From the NCBI RefSeq assembly GCF_900111565.1, contig NZ_FOIK01000002.1, forward strand, positions 744,001 to 808,000: a stretch of DNA of 64,000 nucleotides, in the 5' to 3' direction. This document shows positions 25,208-34,345 of the stretch, in pieces. The DNA comes from Paenibacillus sp. NFR01 (GTDB lineage Bacteria; Bacillota; Bacilli; Paenibacillales; Paenibacillaceae). Numbering within the stretch: position 1 is the first letter of the stretch; each line of letters begins with the position of its first letter. Under the pieces are notes generated by a model, which worked only from the letters and a program-made list of their open reading frames with translations, was not told the DNA's origin and ran no database searches. Both the position numbers and the translations under genes were made by a program.

Positions 25208-26107
25208 TTATGACCGATAGTAGAATTCCTGCTCCAGGTCGGCGAGAATTCCCGGGTGCACCGGCTGCCAGCCGAGCAACGCTTGCGTGAGCTTGCTGGA
25301 TGCCGGCACATCCTGCGCCGCAAAATGCGCCAGCCAGCCGAAGTGGCCGGCCGCTTCGGGCGGCGATATGCAGATGGCCGGCAAGTCCAGCCGGCGGCCG
25401 ACCGCTTCCGCGATGGCGCGAAAGCTCACGCCTTCATCGCCGATCGCGTGCAGCCGGGCGCCGGCCGGCGCCGACTCCAGCGCGAGCCGGTACAGCCGCG
25501 CGGCATCCAGCCGGTGCACGGCCGACCAGCGGTTCGTGCCGTCGCCGACATAGGCGGACGCGCCCGCTTGAAGCGCCGTGCGGATGACGGCGGGCAGGAA
25601 CCCGCTGCGGTCGCCTTCGCCGTGCACCGAAGGCGGCAGCCGCACCACCGACACGCGCACATCCGCGTCGGCCAGCTTCAAGCCCGCCTCCTCCGCGGCG
25701 GAGCGGTGTTTAACCGCAGATCCGCCGTCCGGCTCGTCCGCTTCCGTGCACACCCGCCCTTTCGCCAGGTGAGAAATCACGGAGGTGACGACGAGGGGCT
25801 TTCCAGTCCCCACGAGTGCAGCGCCAAGCGCCTCAACGGCCAAAACATCCAGCTCCCCGGCCGCGGACATATTGCCGAAATCATGATTATAAGCGGTATG
25901 GATGACGCCCTCCGCGGCGGCCGCGCCGCGTTTCAGGCTGTCCGGGTCGTCCAGCGAGCCGCGGTGCACGTCGGCGCCCGCCGCAAGCAGCGCCTGGGCC
26001 GCCTGCTCCGAACGGGCAAGACCGATCACCCCATGACCCGCAGCCAATAACTCCTGTACAATGGCAGAGCCGATAAAACCTGTTGCTCCGGTAACAAAAA
26101 CGCGCAT
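25208..26107 (-). CDS. NAD-dependent epimerase/dehydratase-family protein (extended SDR)
   Basis: 299 residues from the ATG at 26107, chosen because GGAGG is 8 bases upstream; a TTG two codons earlier lies too close. The N-terminus VFVTGATGFIGSAIVQELL is the NAD(P) loop; GVIHTAYNHDF and VTSVISHL follow. The classic YxxxK is replaced by a region around KHRSAAEEAGLKL, as in the atypical SDR group that includes putative NAD(P)-binding epimerases. Substrate unknown; monocistronic. The gene is very GC-rich. Confidence 0.8.
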   Translation of the reverse strand: MRVFVTGATGFIGSAIVQELLAAGHGVIGLARSEQAAQALLAAGADVHRGSLDDPDSLKRGAAAAEGVIHTAYNHDFGNMSAAGELDVLAVEALGAALVGTGKPLVVTSVISHLAKGRVCTEADEPDGGSAVKHRSAAEEAGLKLADADVRVSVVRLPPSVHGEGDRSGFLPAVIRTALQAGASAYVGDGTNRWSAVHRLDAARLYRLALESAPAGARLHAIGDEGVSFRAIAEAVGRRLDLPAICISPPEAAGHFGWLAHFAAQDVPASSKLTQALLGWQPVHPGILADLEQEFYYRS

Positions 26108-26250
26108 ATCCAAAGCCTCCTTGGCGATTGCTTAATCAAGTGCCTTGAATCAAGGCCGACTTTATTATAAGGCGCGTGTTATCCCCAAGCTTGCCTGTTC
26201 CGCGCTGCTTTTTGCCTATTTCGCCGAAATTCCAGGACCGGCTGTTTCCG

Positions 26251-27216
26251 CTAGAAAGGCGGCGTTTGCTGCCGCAAACCCGCGATATCCCGTTTTGGCG
26301 GGCTACCGAAAAACTTACTGTATTCCCGGTTAAACTGGGAATTGCTGATATAACCAACCTGCTGCGCGGCAGCATTCGCATCCAGCGCGCCGGAAATCAT
26401 TAAGCGTCTCGCTTCATGCAGGCGCAGCGCCTTCTGGTATTGCAGCGGACTCATGGACGTGATGCTCTTGAAATGCTCGCGGAATGCAGATTCGCTCATA
26501 TGCGCGAGATCCGCAAGTTCCGCAATTTTGACCGGCTGGGCATAGTTGTCCTTCAGCCAGCCGATTGCTTGACTCACCCGGTTCACGCCTGAATCCGCCA
26601 GCCCGATTTCCGCGACACGGCCGCCCATCGGGCTGCGAAGCACGCGAATCAGGATTTCCTCCATGGTGAGCGGCGCCAGCCACTGGACATCGCTTGGGCT
26701 CGCCAGGCATTCCATCAAACGGGATAAAGCTTTTATCAGGCCCAGATCCGCTTCCAGAAGATAACCCGTCCCCCGCTTTGCAGCAGCAGGCAAGCCTTGC
26801 GGATACAGCTTCAGGACCAGCCCGGCGATTTGCTGCGGGTCGAGCCGCAGTTTCACGCCGAGAAACGGCTCAGTATAGCTGGCCTCTGTCGCTTTCATCG
26901 CAATCGGCAGGGCAACCGGCAGCATGAGCATGCCGGACCGGCCGAAGGCATATACCTCATGCCCCACGGTAACGGTTTTTGCCCCCTGGGCGGCAATCAG
27001 CAGCGCAGGCCACTCAAAAACCTTCAAATATTCCACATCCGCAGCGGAGAACCGGCTGGCCTGCACACCGGGAATGCTCAGGTCGAACGTGCCGTCGAAC
27101 GGGGCATGGGCTGCAATCAGCCGTGCCAGCCGTGCCGTTTCCGCAGCGAGCAGTTCCTTGCCTCCGGCATGAATAGACGAAGGCGCATGTTCCGGCCGAG
27201 TAGTCATCTTTTTCAC
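26251..27216 (-). CDS. AraC-family regulator with AraC_N-type sensor
   Basis: About 321 residues from the GTG at 27216 (AGAGG 5 bases upstream). The N-terminal domain (LLAAETARLARLIAAHAPFDG, AYTEPFLGVKL-like SYTEPFLGVKLRLDPQQIAG) matches the regulators paired with aldo/keto or short-chain reductases. The C-terminal double helix-turn-helix is clear (LADLAHMSESAFREHFKSIT and AAQQVGYISNSQFNREYSKF). Such regulators usually control a neighbouring oxidoreductase; the epimerase gene just downstream on the same strand is the obvious candidate but about 145 bases away. Confidence 0.88.
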   Translation of the reverse strand: MKKMTTRPEHAPSSIHAGGKELLAAETARLARLIAAHAPFDGTFDLSIPGVQASRFSAADVEYLKVFEWPALLIAAQGAKTVTVGHEVYAFGRSGMLMLPVALPIAMKATEASYTEPFLGVKLRLDPQQIAGLVLKLYPQGLPAAAKRGTGYLLEADLGLIKALSRLMECLASPSDVQWLAPLTMEEILIRVLRSPMGGRVAEIGLADSGVNRVSQAIGWLKDNYAQPVKIAELADLAHMSESAFREHFKSITSMSPLQYQKALRLHEARRLMISGALDANAAAQQVGYISNSQFNREYSKFFGSPPKRDIAGLRQQTPPF

Positions 27217-27356
27217 AGCCACCTCTCAAATTCACCTGCTGCTCAGGCGTGATATGCTTGTAATCTTGCGCATCTGATTATATATTTAGATCAATATGCA
27301 ACCCATTGAACCCATATAATCTTCAATACTACCATATAGCAAGAAGGTGCAGCCTG

Positions 27357-29015
27357 TTGGCATTGGAGTCATGGATCGATCTGATACTATGCTTTATCCT
27401 CTTTCTTCTGCTCATATACATATTTGTTTCCGTTAACATCACGAAGCTACATAAAGTGTACCTCGGTTTTCATCTGGCGATGATGATCTGGCCTTACTGC
27501 CAATTTGCGATCCGCACGGCGGACGCTCCGATATATCAGCTGTTCTATGTAAAATTGGCCTTTGTAGACTGCGCCCTCCTGACGACCGGCTGGGTATTCT
27601 TCACCATTCTCCTCTCAGAGCAATACCAGTATTTGAAGCGCAAATTCGTGCTGTTCCTGCTGATTCCGCCCATCCTGTCCTCCATCGGCGTTATTCTCAA
27701 TCCGTATGGCTGGTTTGTCCGGCCGGTGGACGGGCATTACATCGAACGGTTGTATGGCCCGTTCTTCTGGTTTATTCTGGCGAGCCTGATTTTCCATGCC
27801 GTCGCGTCATTATACATTATCTATAAGGCGCTTATATCCGATCAGGTGACCCGGATCAAAAACCAGGTCCTTTACATGCTGAAGGGCATCGTGTCCGTCA
27901 CCGTCTGCCTGCTGCTCGACATCTTTCTGAACGTTGTACTGGACCCGTATTTACCCGTCATCCCAGGGTTTACTTCGCTGGGGATATTAATTTCGGCAAT
28001 ATTTTTCGTCATTACGATTCATCAGGATAAAGTGTTCGATATCGTCACGATCGCCCATCAGGACATCATCGACACCCTTGAATACGGCATACTGGTTCTG
28101 GACGATCAGGAGAAGGTGGTCGAGATCAATCAGGCGCTGCATCCGTTCATGAGCCTGAAGACCGGCGACCGGTTCGAGCTGTCCTGCATTCTGCCTGGCG
28201 GAGCCAACGCCTTTGGGCATTTTCTCAGGCATTACCGGGATTTCCCGCTGGAGACGGCCGAAATTGAGCTGTTCCATCCGGACATTCAAATGTACGTCAG
28301 TATCCATGCCGCACCGATCCTGGTGAATACCGTCCGGGTCGGACGCATTCTCACGTTCCAGAACATTACCGAACTGCGGCGGCTGATCGACGAGACCCAT
28401 CATCAGAACACCATTTTGCAGGAACGGAATCAGTCGCTCGTGAAGGTTCAGGAGGAGCTGTATCAAACGAACCGCAAACTGACCAAAATGGCGATTACCG
28501 ATAGTCTGACAGGCTGCTATAACCGGCATTATCTGACCCAGCATCTTGAAAGTGAAGTCTCCCAGAGCCGCCATGAGCCGTTTCCTTGCACACTGATCCT
28601 GATCGACATCGACTATTTCAAAGCGGTCAACGACCGCTACGGCCATCTGGCGGGCGATGCGGTCATTTGCGGCACGGTGGAAGTGCTTCGGCAGACGCTG
28701 CGGCCGCAGGATATCCTCGCCCGGTACGGCGGCGAAGAATTTCTGATTTATTTACCGGCGACCGGGGAAACGCAGGCCCGGCGCATCGCTGAATCTCTGA
28801 AGACCAATATCGAACGCAACCGGATGTATATCGACCATTTCGAGCAGCCGATTTCGGTGACGATCAGCATGGGGTTGCTGGGTGTGGGCGATTTCACCGC
28901 CGGTCCGGCCAAAGATCCTTCCGCCTACCTGAGCGAACTGTTTAAATCGGTGGACACAGCGCTCTATAACGCTAAGCACCAGGGCCGCAACCGGATCGTA
29001 GCCGCGGAGGGATAA
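27357..29015 (+). CDS. 7TM-PAS-GGDEF diguanylate cyclase
   Basis: About 552 residues from the TTG at 27357, with AGAAGGTG 7 bases upstream; the frame is open to 27306 but lacks a ribosome site there. Seven hydrophobic helices (about residues 5-225) match the histidine-kinase N-terminal 7TM region. A PAS-like domain (DIIDTLEYGILVLDDQEKVV), a short coiled coil and a GGDEF domain follow. Active site GGEEF with an intact RxxD inhibitory site (RPQD) five residues upstream. Membrane-bound cyclic-di-GMP synthase; ligand unknown. It is the second diguanylate cyclase in the window. Confidence 0.9.
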   Translation: MALESWIDLILCFILFLLLIYIFVSVNITKLHKVYLGFHLAMMIWPYCQFAIRTADAPIYQLFYVKLAFVDCALLTTGWVFFTILLSEQYQYLKRKFVLFLLIPPILSSIGVILNPYGWFVRPVDGHYIERLYGPFFWFILASLIFHAVASLYIIYKALISDQVTRIKNQVLYMLKGIVSVTVCLLLDIFLNVVLDPYLPVIPGFTSLGILISAIFFVITIHQDKVFDIVTIAHQDIIDTLEYGILVLDDQEKVVEINQALHPFMSLKTGDRFELSCILPGGANAFGHFLRHYRDFPLETAEIELFHPDIQMYVSIHAAPILVNTVRVGRILTFQNITELRRLIDETHHQNTILQERNQSLVKVQEELYQTNRKLTKMAITDSLTGCYNRHYLTQHLESEVSQSRHEPFPCTLILIDIDYFKAVNDRYGHLAGDAVICGTVEVLRQTLRPQDILARYGGEEFLIYLPATGETQARRIAESLKTNIERNRMYIDHFEQPISVTISMGLLGVGDFTAGPAKDPSAYLSELFKSVDTALYNAKHQGRNRIVAAEG

Positions 29016-29030
29016 CCTCTACTATAGCGC

Positions 29031-29075
29031 AAGGCCACCCTCATGCGGGGAAACTCCGCGTAAGGGTGGCCTTTT
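29031..29075. terminator. Bidirectional intrinsic terminator
   Basis: AAGGCCACCCT pairs with AGGGTGGCCTT, enclosing a second stem GCGGGG/TCCGCG, followed by TTTTA. It lies between the convergent GGDEF and DinB genes. Confidence 0.85.
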
Positions 29076-29084
29076 ACATAGTAC

Positions 29085-29561
29085 TTATCTCGGCAATGCT
29101 TGATACAGCTTGCGGACCAGCACGATCTGTCCAATATGATAGGCATTATGCGTCACTACATTGCTGATGATCTCCCACCAGCGGGCCGGCTCCGGAAAGC
29201 CGTCCACTTCGGCTTCAAGGCGCTCTTCGGAGAGCAGCGGGTGCCACTGCAGCAGCACCTCCAGCAGCCTGTCGCGAAGCTCCGCATAAGCGATTTCTGC
29301 GGGAACGATAAAGCTGGCGTCGTTGCTCGCGATCCGCGGGACGGCATTTACATGCCCTTCCCGGAACCGGGTCTGCCATGTTTGATTCCAGTACAGCAGA
29401 TGCTGCGTCAGTTCCGCGATGCTGAACAGTCCTGCGGCAGGCTTCCAGAACGCCTGCTCCTCGGTCACTCCTTGGGCGGCCTGCATAAACGGCAGATGCC
29501 AGCTAGGATCGTTGGCGCCCGCCAGCAATTGATTGGCAAGCACATCTTTGGCATGAACCAT
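29085..29561 (-). CDS. DinB-family putative metal-dependent protein
   Basis: 158 residues. The DinB four-helix bundle with its three metal-binding His is visible: ELTQHLLYWNQTW near residue 52 and VTHNAYHIGQIVLVR near 137-145. The family includes bacillithiol-S-transferases and maleylpyruvate-isomerase-like enzymes; the specific reaction is unknown. It is the last gene of a likely three-gene minus-strand run (DUF1648-like membrane protein, Gfo/Idh/MocA, DinB), starting 14 bases after the oxidoreductase. Confidence 0.85.
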   Translation of the reverse strand: MVHAKDVLANQLLAGANDPSWHLPFMQAAQGVTEEQAFWKPAAGLFSIAELTQHLLYWNQTWQTRFREGHVNAVPRIASNDASFIVPAEIAYAELRDRLLEVLLQWHPLLSEERLEAEVDGFPEPARWWEIISNVVTHNAYHIGQIVLVRKLYQALPR

Positions 29562-29574
29562 GGAGTCCCTCCCT

Positions 29575-30573
29575 TTATTCGCCGGGATACCGCAAGCCCC
29601 ACTGGCCGCGCACCAGATCCAGCAATTTCATCAGCGCCAGCGACTCATCCAGCGGGATGACCGGGCTTTCAGTCAGGCCGGCTTCCAGGCAGCGTCCGAC
29701 TTCTTCCGCTTCAAAGGAATAGCCGATCGATTCGCGGTCATCCTCGAACCGTTCAGCCCGTTCGCCGCCGATGTACAGCTCGGCCGCTTTCGGATTCACC
29801 AGCGTGCCCTTCACCACGATGTAACCCTCCGTACCGAAGATAAATGCCTCTTCCAGCATTTTCAGGCGTACGCCGCCGCCGAGCATTGCCGATTTGCCGC
29901 CGCCGTAATCGAGCAGCAGCGAGAAATGCTCATCCACTCCGGTCTCCCCGATATGCGCCGTGCTGTAGACCTGCTCCGGATGCGGGCCGAAAATCATGGA
30001 TGCAAAAGACACCGGATAAATGCCGACGTCCAGCAGTGCGCCCCCGCCCAGCTCCGGATTCAGCAGGCGGCCCTGCGGATTCCAGTCGGCCCGGAACCCA
30101 AGGTCGGCTTTGACGGTGCGGACATCGCCGATCACGCCGGAAGCGATCCATTCTCTTACCTTCACGTTGGCCGGGATAAACCGGCTCCACATCGCTTCCA
30201 TCAGGAACAGCTTTTGCCCGCGGGCATAAGATACGATCTCTTCAAGCTCCGCGCTGTTGACGGTAAACGGTTTTTCGCAAAGTACGGCTTTGCCGGCGCG
30301 CAGCGCGAGCAGCGCATTGTCTTTATGGAACGGATGCGGCGTTCCGATGTAGACGGCGTCCACCTCCGGATCGTTGACCAGCTCCTCGTATGTAGCGTAT
30401 GCGACCGGAATGCCATGGTTTTTGGCAAACTCGTCTGCGCTTTCCTGATTGCGCGAACCTACGGCATAAGCGACACCGTTATGGGCATGCGCCAGGTCGG
30501 TCGCGAATTGATGGGCAATCCAGCCGGTGCTGAGAATTCCCCATTTTACAGTGAATGCTTGTTCTTGGGTCAT
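29575..30573 (-). CDS. Gfo/Idh/MocA-family oxidoreductase
   Basis: 332 residues from the ATG at 30573, served by AAGGAGGAG. N-terminal Rossmann domain (KWGILSTGWIAHQFATDL, AVYIGTPHPFHKDN), the family-defining VLCEKPFTVN, then a C-terminal alpha/beta domain (ADLGFRADWNPQGRLLNPEL, GGGALLDVGIYPVSFA). NAD(P)-dependent sugar or inositol dehydrogenase family; dihydrodiol-dehydrogenase-like by overall pattern. The substrate is not deducible. Confidence 0.88.
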   Translation of the reverse strand: MTQEQAFTVKWGILSTGWIAHQFATDLAHAHNGVAYAVGSRNQESADEFAKNHGIPVAYATYEELVNDPEVDAVYIGTPHPFHKDNALLALRAGKAVLCEKPFTVNSAELEEIVSYARGQKLFLMEAMWSRFIPANVKVREWIASGVIGDVRTVKADLGFRADWNPQGRLLNPELGGGALLDVGIYPVSFASMIFGPHPEQVYSTAHIGETGVDEHFSLLLDYGGGKSAMLGGGVRLKMLEEAFIFGTEGYIVVKGTLVNPKAAELYIGGERAERFEDDRESIGYSFEAEEVGRCLEAGLTESPVIPLDESLALMKLLDLVRGQWGLRYPGE

Positions 30574-30626
30574 ATGGTTACTCCTCCTTGGAATCGCTGT
30601 CTTTTTGATTCTATCAAATTTCCCGA

Positions 30627-30977
30627 TTAAACCATAGCCAGCAATGCCCAGCTTCCCAGCACCGAGAAGGCTGCCGTCACCAGCAGGATCGCCCCGTTCC
30701 ACAGCCGGTTAATGGCCGCGATATTTTGGATATAGCTCTGCATGAACGTTTTTCGCAAAATCAAATGAAGGAGTTTCATCATGGCCAGACCGCCCCAGCC
30801 CAGGAGGCCCAGCAGCAGCACCTCAAAGCTGGATTTCTCGACAAAACGGTCCGGAATCCGGCCGTTGTAATGAATCGGCACCTTGGCGGGCAAATAAGAG
30901 TACAGCACAAAATACAGCAGCAGCGGAACCGCGCCGATGAGCAAGCTTACCAGCAGGGTTGTTCTCACCTTTAGCAT
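30627..30977 (-). CDS. DUF1648-like small membrane protein
   Basis: 116 residues from the ATG at 30977 (GGGGAGG 8 bases upstream). Three hydrophobic segments (about 8-28, 50-67, 92-113) and the motif KVPIHYNGRIPDRF, which is the signature of DUF1648 and of SdpI-like immunity proteins. It is shorter than a full SdpI. The product lies in the cytoplasmic membrane. It probably heads the transcript running into the Gfo/Idh/MocA gene 53 bases later. Confidence 0.7.
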   Translation of the reverse strand: MLKVRTTLLVSLLIGAVPLLLYFVLYSYLPAKVPIHYNGRIPDRFVEKSSFEVLLLGLLGWGGLAMMKLLHLILRKTFMQSYIQNIAAINRLWNGAILLVTAAFSVLGSWALLAMV

Positions 30978-31096
30978 CAAGTACGCCTCCCCATGGGTCT
31001 TCTCTTATAAGAATTATCGGAATGGATCAGGTGATATCCAATCTTTTTCTGAAAAATAGTCCCTCCGACGCAAGCACTAGGCTCGCTCCCGGCCCG

Positions 31097-31107
31097 CATG
31101 GTATAAT
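31097..31107 (+). promoter_or_regulatory. Extended -10 promoter
   Basis: TGGTATAAT is a perfect extended -10 element (TG at 31099-31100, TATAAT at 31102-31107) 46 bases upstream of the start codon at 31154. No good -35 is visible, as is common for this class. Confidence 0.55.
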
Positions 31108-31153
31108 CACTTGCAACTATGGAATGAAAGCTGATCGATAACGGAGGATAATG

Positions 31154-31642
31154 ATGCTGACCTTTGAACAAAAACTGGAGATTCTCGATTCATACCCGGA
31201 ACTGGAGCGGAAAAACGTCTCCCTCGGCCGGGTGAACTATCACTTTGAGGAAAGCCGCCACGAGAAAAAGACGGTCGCTTACCATCTGCATCCGAACGGC
31301 AACGGTTTTGTGTATGCCGGCCTGCTAAGCGGCTACGAGATGGATGACAAAGGGCTGGTGAACATCCGCGACTATACCGAGGAACAATTGCGCGAGCTGC
31401 TGGACCGGACGCTGGACGCCCTCTCCTCCTATGTCCCGCCCGAAGCGTCGGCCTCCAAGAAGAAAAAGAAAGCGCCGCAGGAGTCGGCTTGGATCAACAG
31501 CGACGGCCACACGCTCAGCCTCCGGCGGGAGGAAGACCTCTGGTATCTGTATGCCGGTTTGAACCTGGAGATGGCCTTCGAAACCTTCCAGGAAGCCGAG
31601 GAATATTTGCAGGAAGAAGGATTCGCTCCGGTAAAAGGATAA
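31154..31642 (+). CDS. Hypothetical protein with lysine-rich linker
   Basis: 162 residues from the second ATG (31154), 6 bases after GGAGG; an ATG at 31151 is also possible. The N-terminal half (LTFEQKLEILDSYPELERKN, NGNGFVYAGLLSGYEMDD) and the C-terminal half (EDLWYLYAGLNLEMAFETFQ) are joined by a basic linker ASKKKKKAP near residue 104. No membrane segment, signal or known motif. I do not recognise a characterised relative. Confidence 0.6.
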   Translation: MLTFEQKLEILDSYPELERKNVSLGRVNYHFEESRHEKKTVAYHLHPNGNGFVYAGLLSGYEMDDKGLVNIRDYTEEQLRELLDRTLDALSSYVPPEASASKKKKKAPQESAWINSDGHTLSLRREEDLWYLYAGLNLEMAFETFQEAEEYLQEEGFAPVKG

Positions 31643-31767
31643 GCCGGGGAGCCGTCACGAAAATTCCAAATGGACGCGCCGGGGCTCCGAATCATATACG
31701 AAAGCGCTTAACAATAGGATTAGGTAAAGAGGATGGTCCACTTCCCAAGGAAGAAGCGTGAGAGCTT

Positions 31768-33225
31768 ATGAGCTTTGAACTCATTGATGCCACAATCCCG
31801 GAAATCCAGGCGGCGCTGGAGTCGGGCGAACTCACCTCCAGGCAGCTTGTCCTGATGTACCTGGAGCGCATTGCCGAGCATGACAAAAGCGGCCTGACCG
31901 TCAACTCCGTGCTGGAGATCAATCCCGATGCGCTGTTCATCGCAGAGGCACTGGATGCGGAGCGAACACTGCAAGGGCCACGCGGACCGCTGCACGGTAT
32001 TCCGGTGCTGCTGAAGGACAATATCAACACCGGCGATAAAATGCATACGAGCGCGGGTTCCCTGGCGCTGGCGGACTCGTACGCCCCGGAGGATGCTTAT
32101 CTCGCGGCACGGCTGCGCGAAGCAGGGGCCATCCTCCTCGGCAAAGCCAACATGACCGAATTCGCCAACTTCATGACGACCGGCATGCCTTCCGGCTACA
32201 GCTCGCGCGGCGGACAAGTGCTCAATCCGTACAACATTTCCCATCCGACGGGCGGCTCCAGCTCCGGTTCGGCCGTGGCGGTCGCCTGCAATTTCTGCAC
32301 AGTGTCCGTCGGCACCGAAACCTCCGGCTCCATCCTCAACCCCGGCAATCTCGGGTCGGTCATCGGCCTTAAGCCGACGGTCGGCTTAATCAGCCGGACG
32401 GGCATTCTCCCGTTGTCGAACACCCAGGATACCGCCGGGCCGATGGCACGGACGGTCACTGACGCCGTACTGCTGCTGAACACGATGCTCGGCGCCGACC
32501 CGCAGGATGCGGCCATGGGCAAAGGCGCCGGCCGGCGCCACGCCGATTATACGGCCTTCCTCGATCCGGACGGCCTGAAAGGCGCGCGCATCGGAATTCC
32601 GCGCGACTATTACTTCGAAGAAGTGACCGAGGAGCAGCTGGCGCTGTTCAATGCCTCCGTGGAGAAAATGCGCGACCTAGGCGCGACGATCGTCGATCCG
32701 GCAGACATCCCCACGGCCCGCGAGATCAAATACTCATCGGTCGTGCTCAACGAGTTCAAGACGTCGCTGAACGCTTATCTGGCGAAGCTCGGCCCCGGTG
32801 CACCGGTGCGCACGCTGAAGGATATTATCGCCTTCAACCACGCCCATCCGGTCGAAACGCTGCGTTACGGCCAATCGACGCTGCTTGACGCCGAATATAC
32901 GACCTCGGGCCGGCTGACCGAAACGCAGTACATCCGCGACCGGCTGACCGATCTGCGGCTGTGCAAGGAGCAGGGCATCGACGCCGTCATGGCGGAGCAC
33001 CGGTTGGATGCCTTGCTGTTCCCTGCCGATTTCGGCGCACGCATTACCTCGAGAGCCGGCTACCCGTCGATCGTGGTGCCTTCCGGCTATACGAAGACGG
33101 GCGTGCCGTTCGGCGTCGCGTTTGCCGCGCGAGCCTTCGAGGAACCGGTGCTGATCCGGCTGGCTTACGCCTTCGAACAGCATACCCAAGTGCGCAGGCC
33201 GCCTTCGCTGCGCAGCTTTATATGA
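31768..33225 (+). CDS. Amidase-signature family protein
   Basis: 485 residues. The Ser-cisSer-Lys triad of the amidase signature is in place: Lys83 in PVLLKDNINT, cis-Ser in GGSSSGSAVA (162-171) and nucleophile Ser188 in TETSGSI. The family hydrolyses amides; GatA, nylon amidase and fatty-acid amide hydrolase belong to it. The lack of gatB and gatC nearby argues against tRNA amidotransferase. The ribosome site is weak (GAAGAAGCGTGAGAG). No signal peptide, so cytosolic. Monocistronic. Confidence 0.9.
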   Translation: MSFELIDATIPEIQAALESGELTSRQLVLMYLERIAEHDKSGLTVNSVLEINPDALFIAEALDAERTLQGPRGPLHGIPVLLKDNINTGDKMHTSAGSLALADSYAPEDAYLAARLREAGAILLGKANMTEFANFMTTGMPSGYSSRGGQVLNPYNISHPTGGSSSGSAVAVACNFCTVSVGTETSGSILNPGNLGSVIGLKPTVGLISRTGILPLSNTQDTAGPMARTVTDAVLLLNTMLGADPQDAAMGKGAGRRHADYTAFLDPDGLKGARIGIPRDYYFEEVTEEQLALFNASVEKMRDLGATIVDPADIPTAREIKYSSVVLNEFKTSLNAYLAKLGPGAPVRTLKDIIAFNHAHPVETLRYGQSTLLDAEYTTSGRLTETQYIRDRLTDLRLCKEQGIDAVMAEHRLDALLFPADFGARITSRAGYPSIVVPSGYTKTGVPFGVAFAARAFEEPVLIRLAYAFEQHTQVRRPPSLRSFI

Positions 33226-33258
33226 GAGCCGTCCGTCCCCTGCCCGGACGGACGGCTC
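33226..33258. terminator. GC-rich hairpin at convergent gene ends (no U-run)
   Basis: GAGCCGTCCGTCC pairs perfectly with GGACGGACGGCTC right after the amidase stop codon. Neither strand has a T-run after the stem, so termination is likely but not certain. Confidence 0.5.
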
Positions 33259-33277
33259 CGGCGGGATCGCGGCGCGT

Positions 33278-33598
33278 TTATTCGGCCGCGATTCCCATAT
33301 GGCGGTTGCCCGCGTGCGACAGCCCCCAGGTCCGCACTTCATAGGCGCGGATGCCTGTCCGCACGTACGGATCGCGCTCAGCAATCCGGACCGCTTCATC
33401 GCGCGAGTCCGCACGGACAATGACCATGCCGCCCGGGGCATCGCTGAACGGCCCGCACAAGACCAGCTGTCCGCTTCGTTCAAGCTCCTGCAGATGGGCG
33501 ACATGCCCCCGGATAATGTCCATATCCCGCCGGTCCTGCGCGGTCGGCGTCAGCAAAATGACATAACAAATATCTTCTTCATATCCGGCACCGCTCAA
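33278..33598 (-). CDS. YciI-family protein
   Basis: 106 residues from a TTG at 33598, served by AGGGGGA 7 bases upstream. The YCII ferredoxin-like domain is recognisable (CYVILLTPTAQ, MDIIRGHVAHLQELERSGQL, GPFSDAPGGMVIV, and AERDPYVRTGI with the conserved Asp-Pro). The family is thought to be a small hydrolase or chlorohydrolase-type fold, often of unknown role. It begins 12 bases after the ypsA stop, so it is in the same transcript. Confidence 0.82.
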   Translation of the reverse strand: MSGAGYEEDICYVILLTPTAQDRRDMDIIRGHVAHLQELERSGQLVLCGPFSDAPGGMVIVRADSRDEAVRIAERDPYVRTGIRAYEVRTWGLSHAGNRHMGIAAE

Positions 33599-33610
33599 TG
33601 CACGTTCCCC

Positions 33611-34168
33611 CTATTCATAATCCGCCCTGTTCTCCTCGTCGGCAATGCTCTGAATCTCTTCCGCATAGATCAAATAGACAGCGTAGCCTTCCTCCACCTG
33701 CTTTTTCAACGACCGCTCCTTCATGTATTTCGGACTGCCTTCTGCTGCTTCCTCATCGTAAAAGAGCAGGATTCCATCGCTTTTCCGCAACAGCAAATCG
33801 TCCCGGGCCCGGAACTGCCAGCTTCCTTCGTACGGTGCCTTGCTGACCGGCGCGCAGTAATCTGCCCTGGCAAGAATCCGCCGGTATTCCTGCTGCTTCT
33901 CCTCCTTCCACCGTTCCTCGGGCGCCGCATGCGCGGTAATGATGCCCAGCTTCAGGCCGGGGTAATCTTCCTGCAGCTCCAGCACCGCTTCGCAGGCCCA
34001 CAGGTCCACGCCGTATTGCCCGGGGGTAATGACCCATTCCAGGCCCTCGTCGAGCAGGGGAATCAGGCGGCGTTTGATCGCCTTTTTTATATACGGCACC
34101 GCGGCGTGTTTGCTGTCGTAAATGCCCAGCTCATGCGCGCGGTAACCGGTTACGAGTATTGTCTTCAT
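33611..34168 (-). CDS. ypsA: YpsA-family (SLOG/DUF1273) protein
   Basis: 185 residues, the family length. The SLOG Rossmann-like nucleotide-binding fold is visible: TILVTGYRAHELGIYDSKH at the N-terminus, WVITPGQYGVDLWACEAVL and DGILLFYDEEAAEGSPKYM. B. subtilis YpsA is a cell-division-associated protein with a proposed nucleotide-sugar or NAD-related ligand. It is cytosolic, with AAAGAGGCGG before the ATG. It is co-transcribed with the yciI-like gene. Confidence 0.88.
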   Translation of the reverse strand: MKTILVTGYRAHELGIYDSKHAAVPYIKKAIKRRLIPLLDEGLEWVITPGQYGVDLWACEAVLELQEDYPGLKLGIITAHAAPEERWKEEKQQEYRRILARADYCAPVSKAPYEGSWQFRARDDLLLRKSDGILLFYDEEAAEGSPKYMKERSLKKQVEEGYAVYLIYAEEIQSIADEENRADYE

Positions 34169-34345
34169 GTTGTGCCGCCTCTTTCCGGTTCACGGAAAAT
34201 CGTTATTTTTGGATATGTATACTATATCATGCCGGACCGGCGTTTCTTAGGCAAACTTTCAGCTAAGATTAAGCTTTCTTTTATCGGCGTCTGATATATT
34301 ATGCTCATGTAGATGTACTGGAAATTTGAGGAGGAACCGATTCTG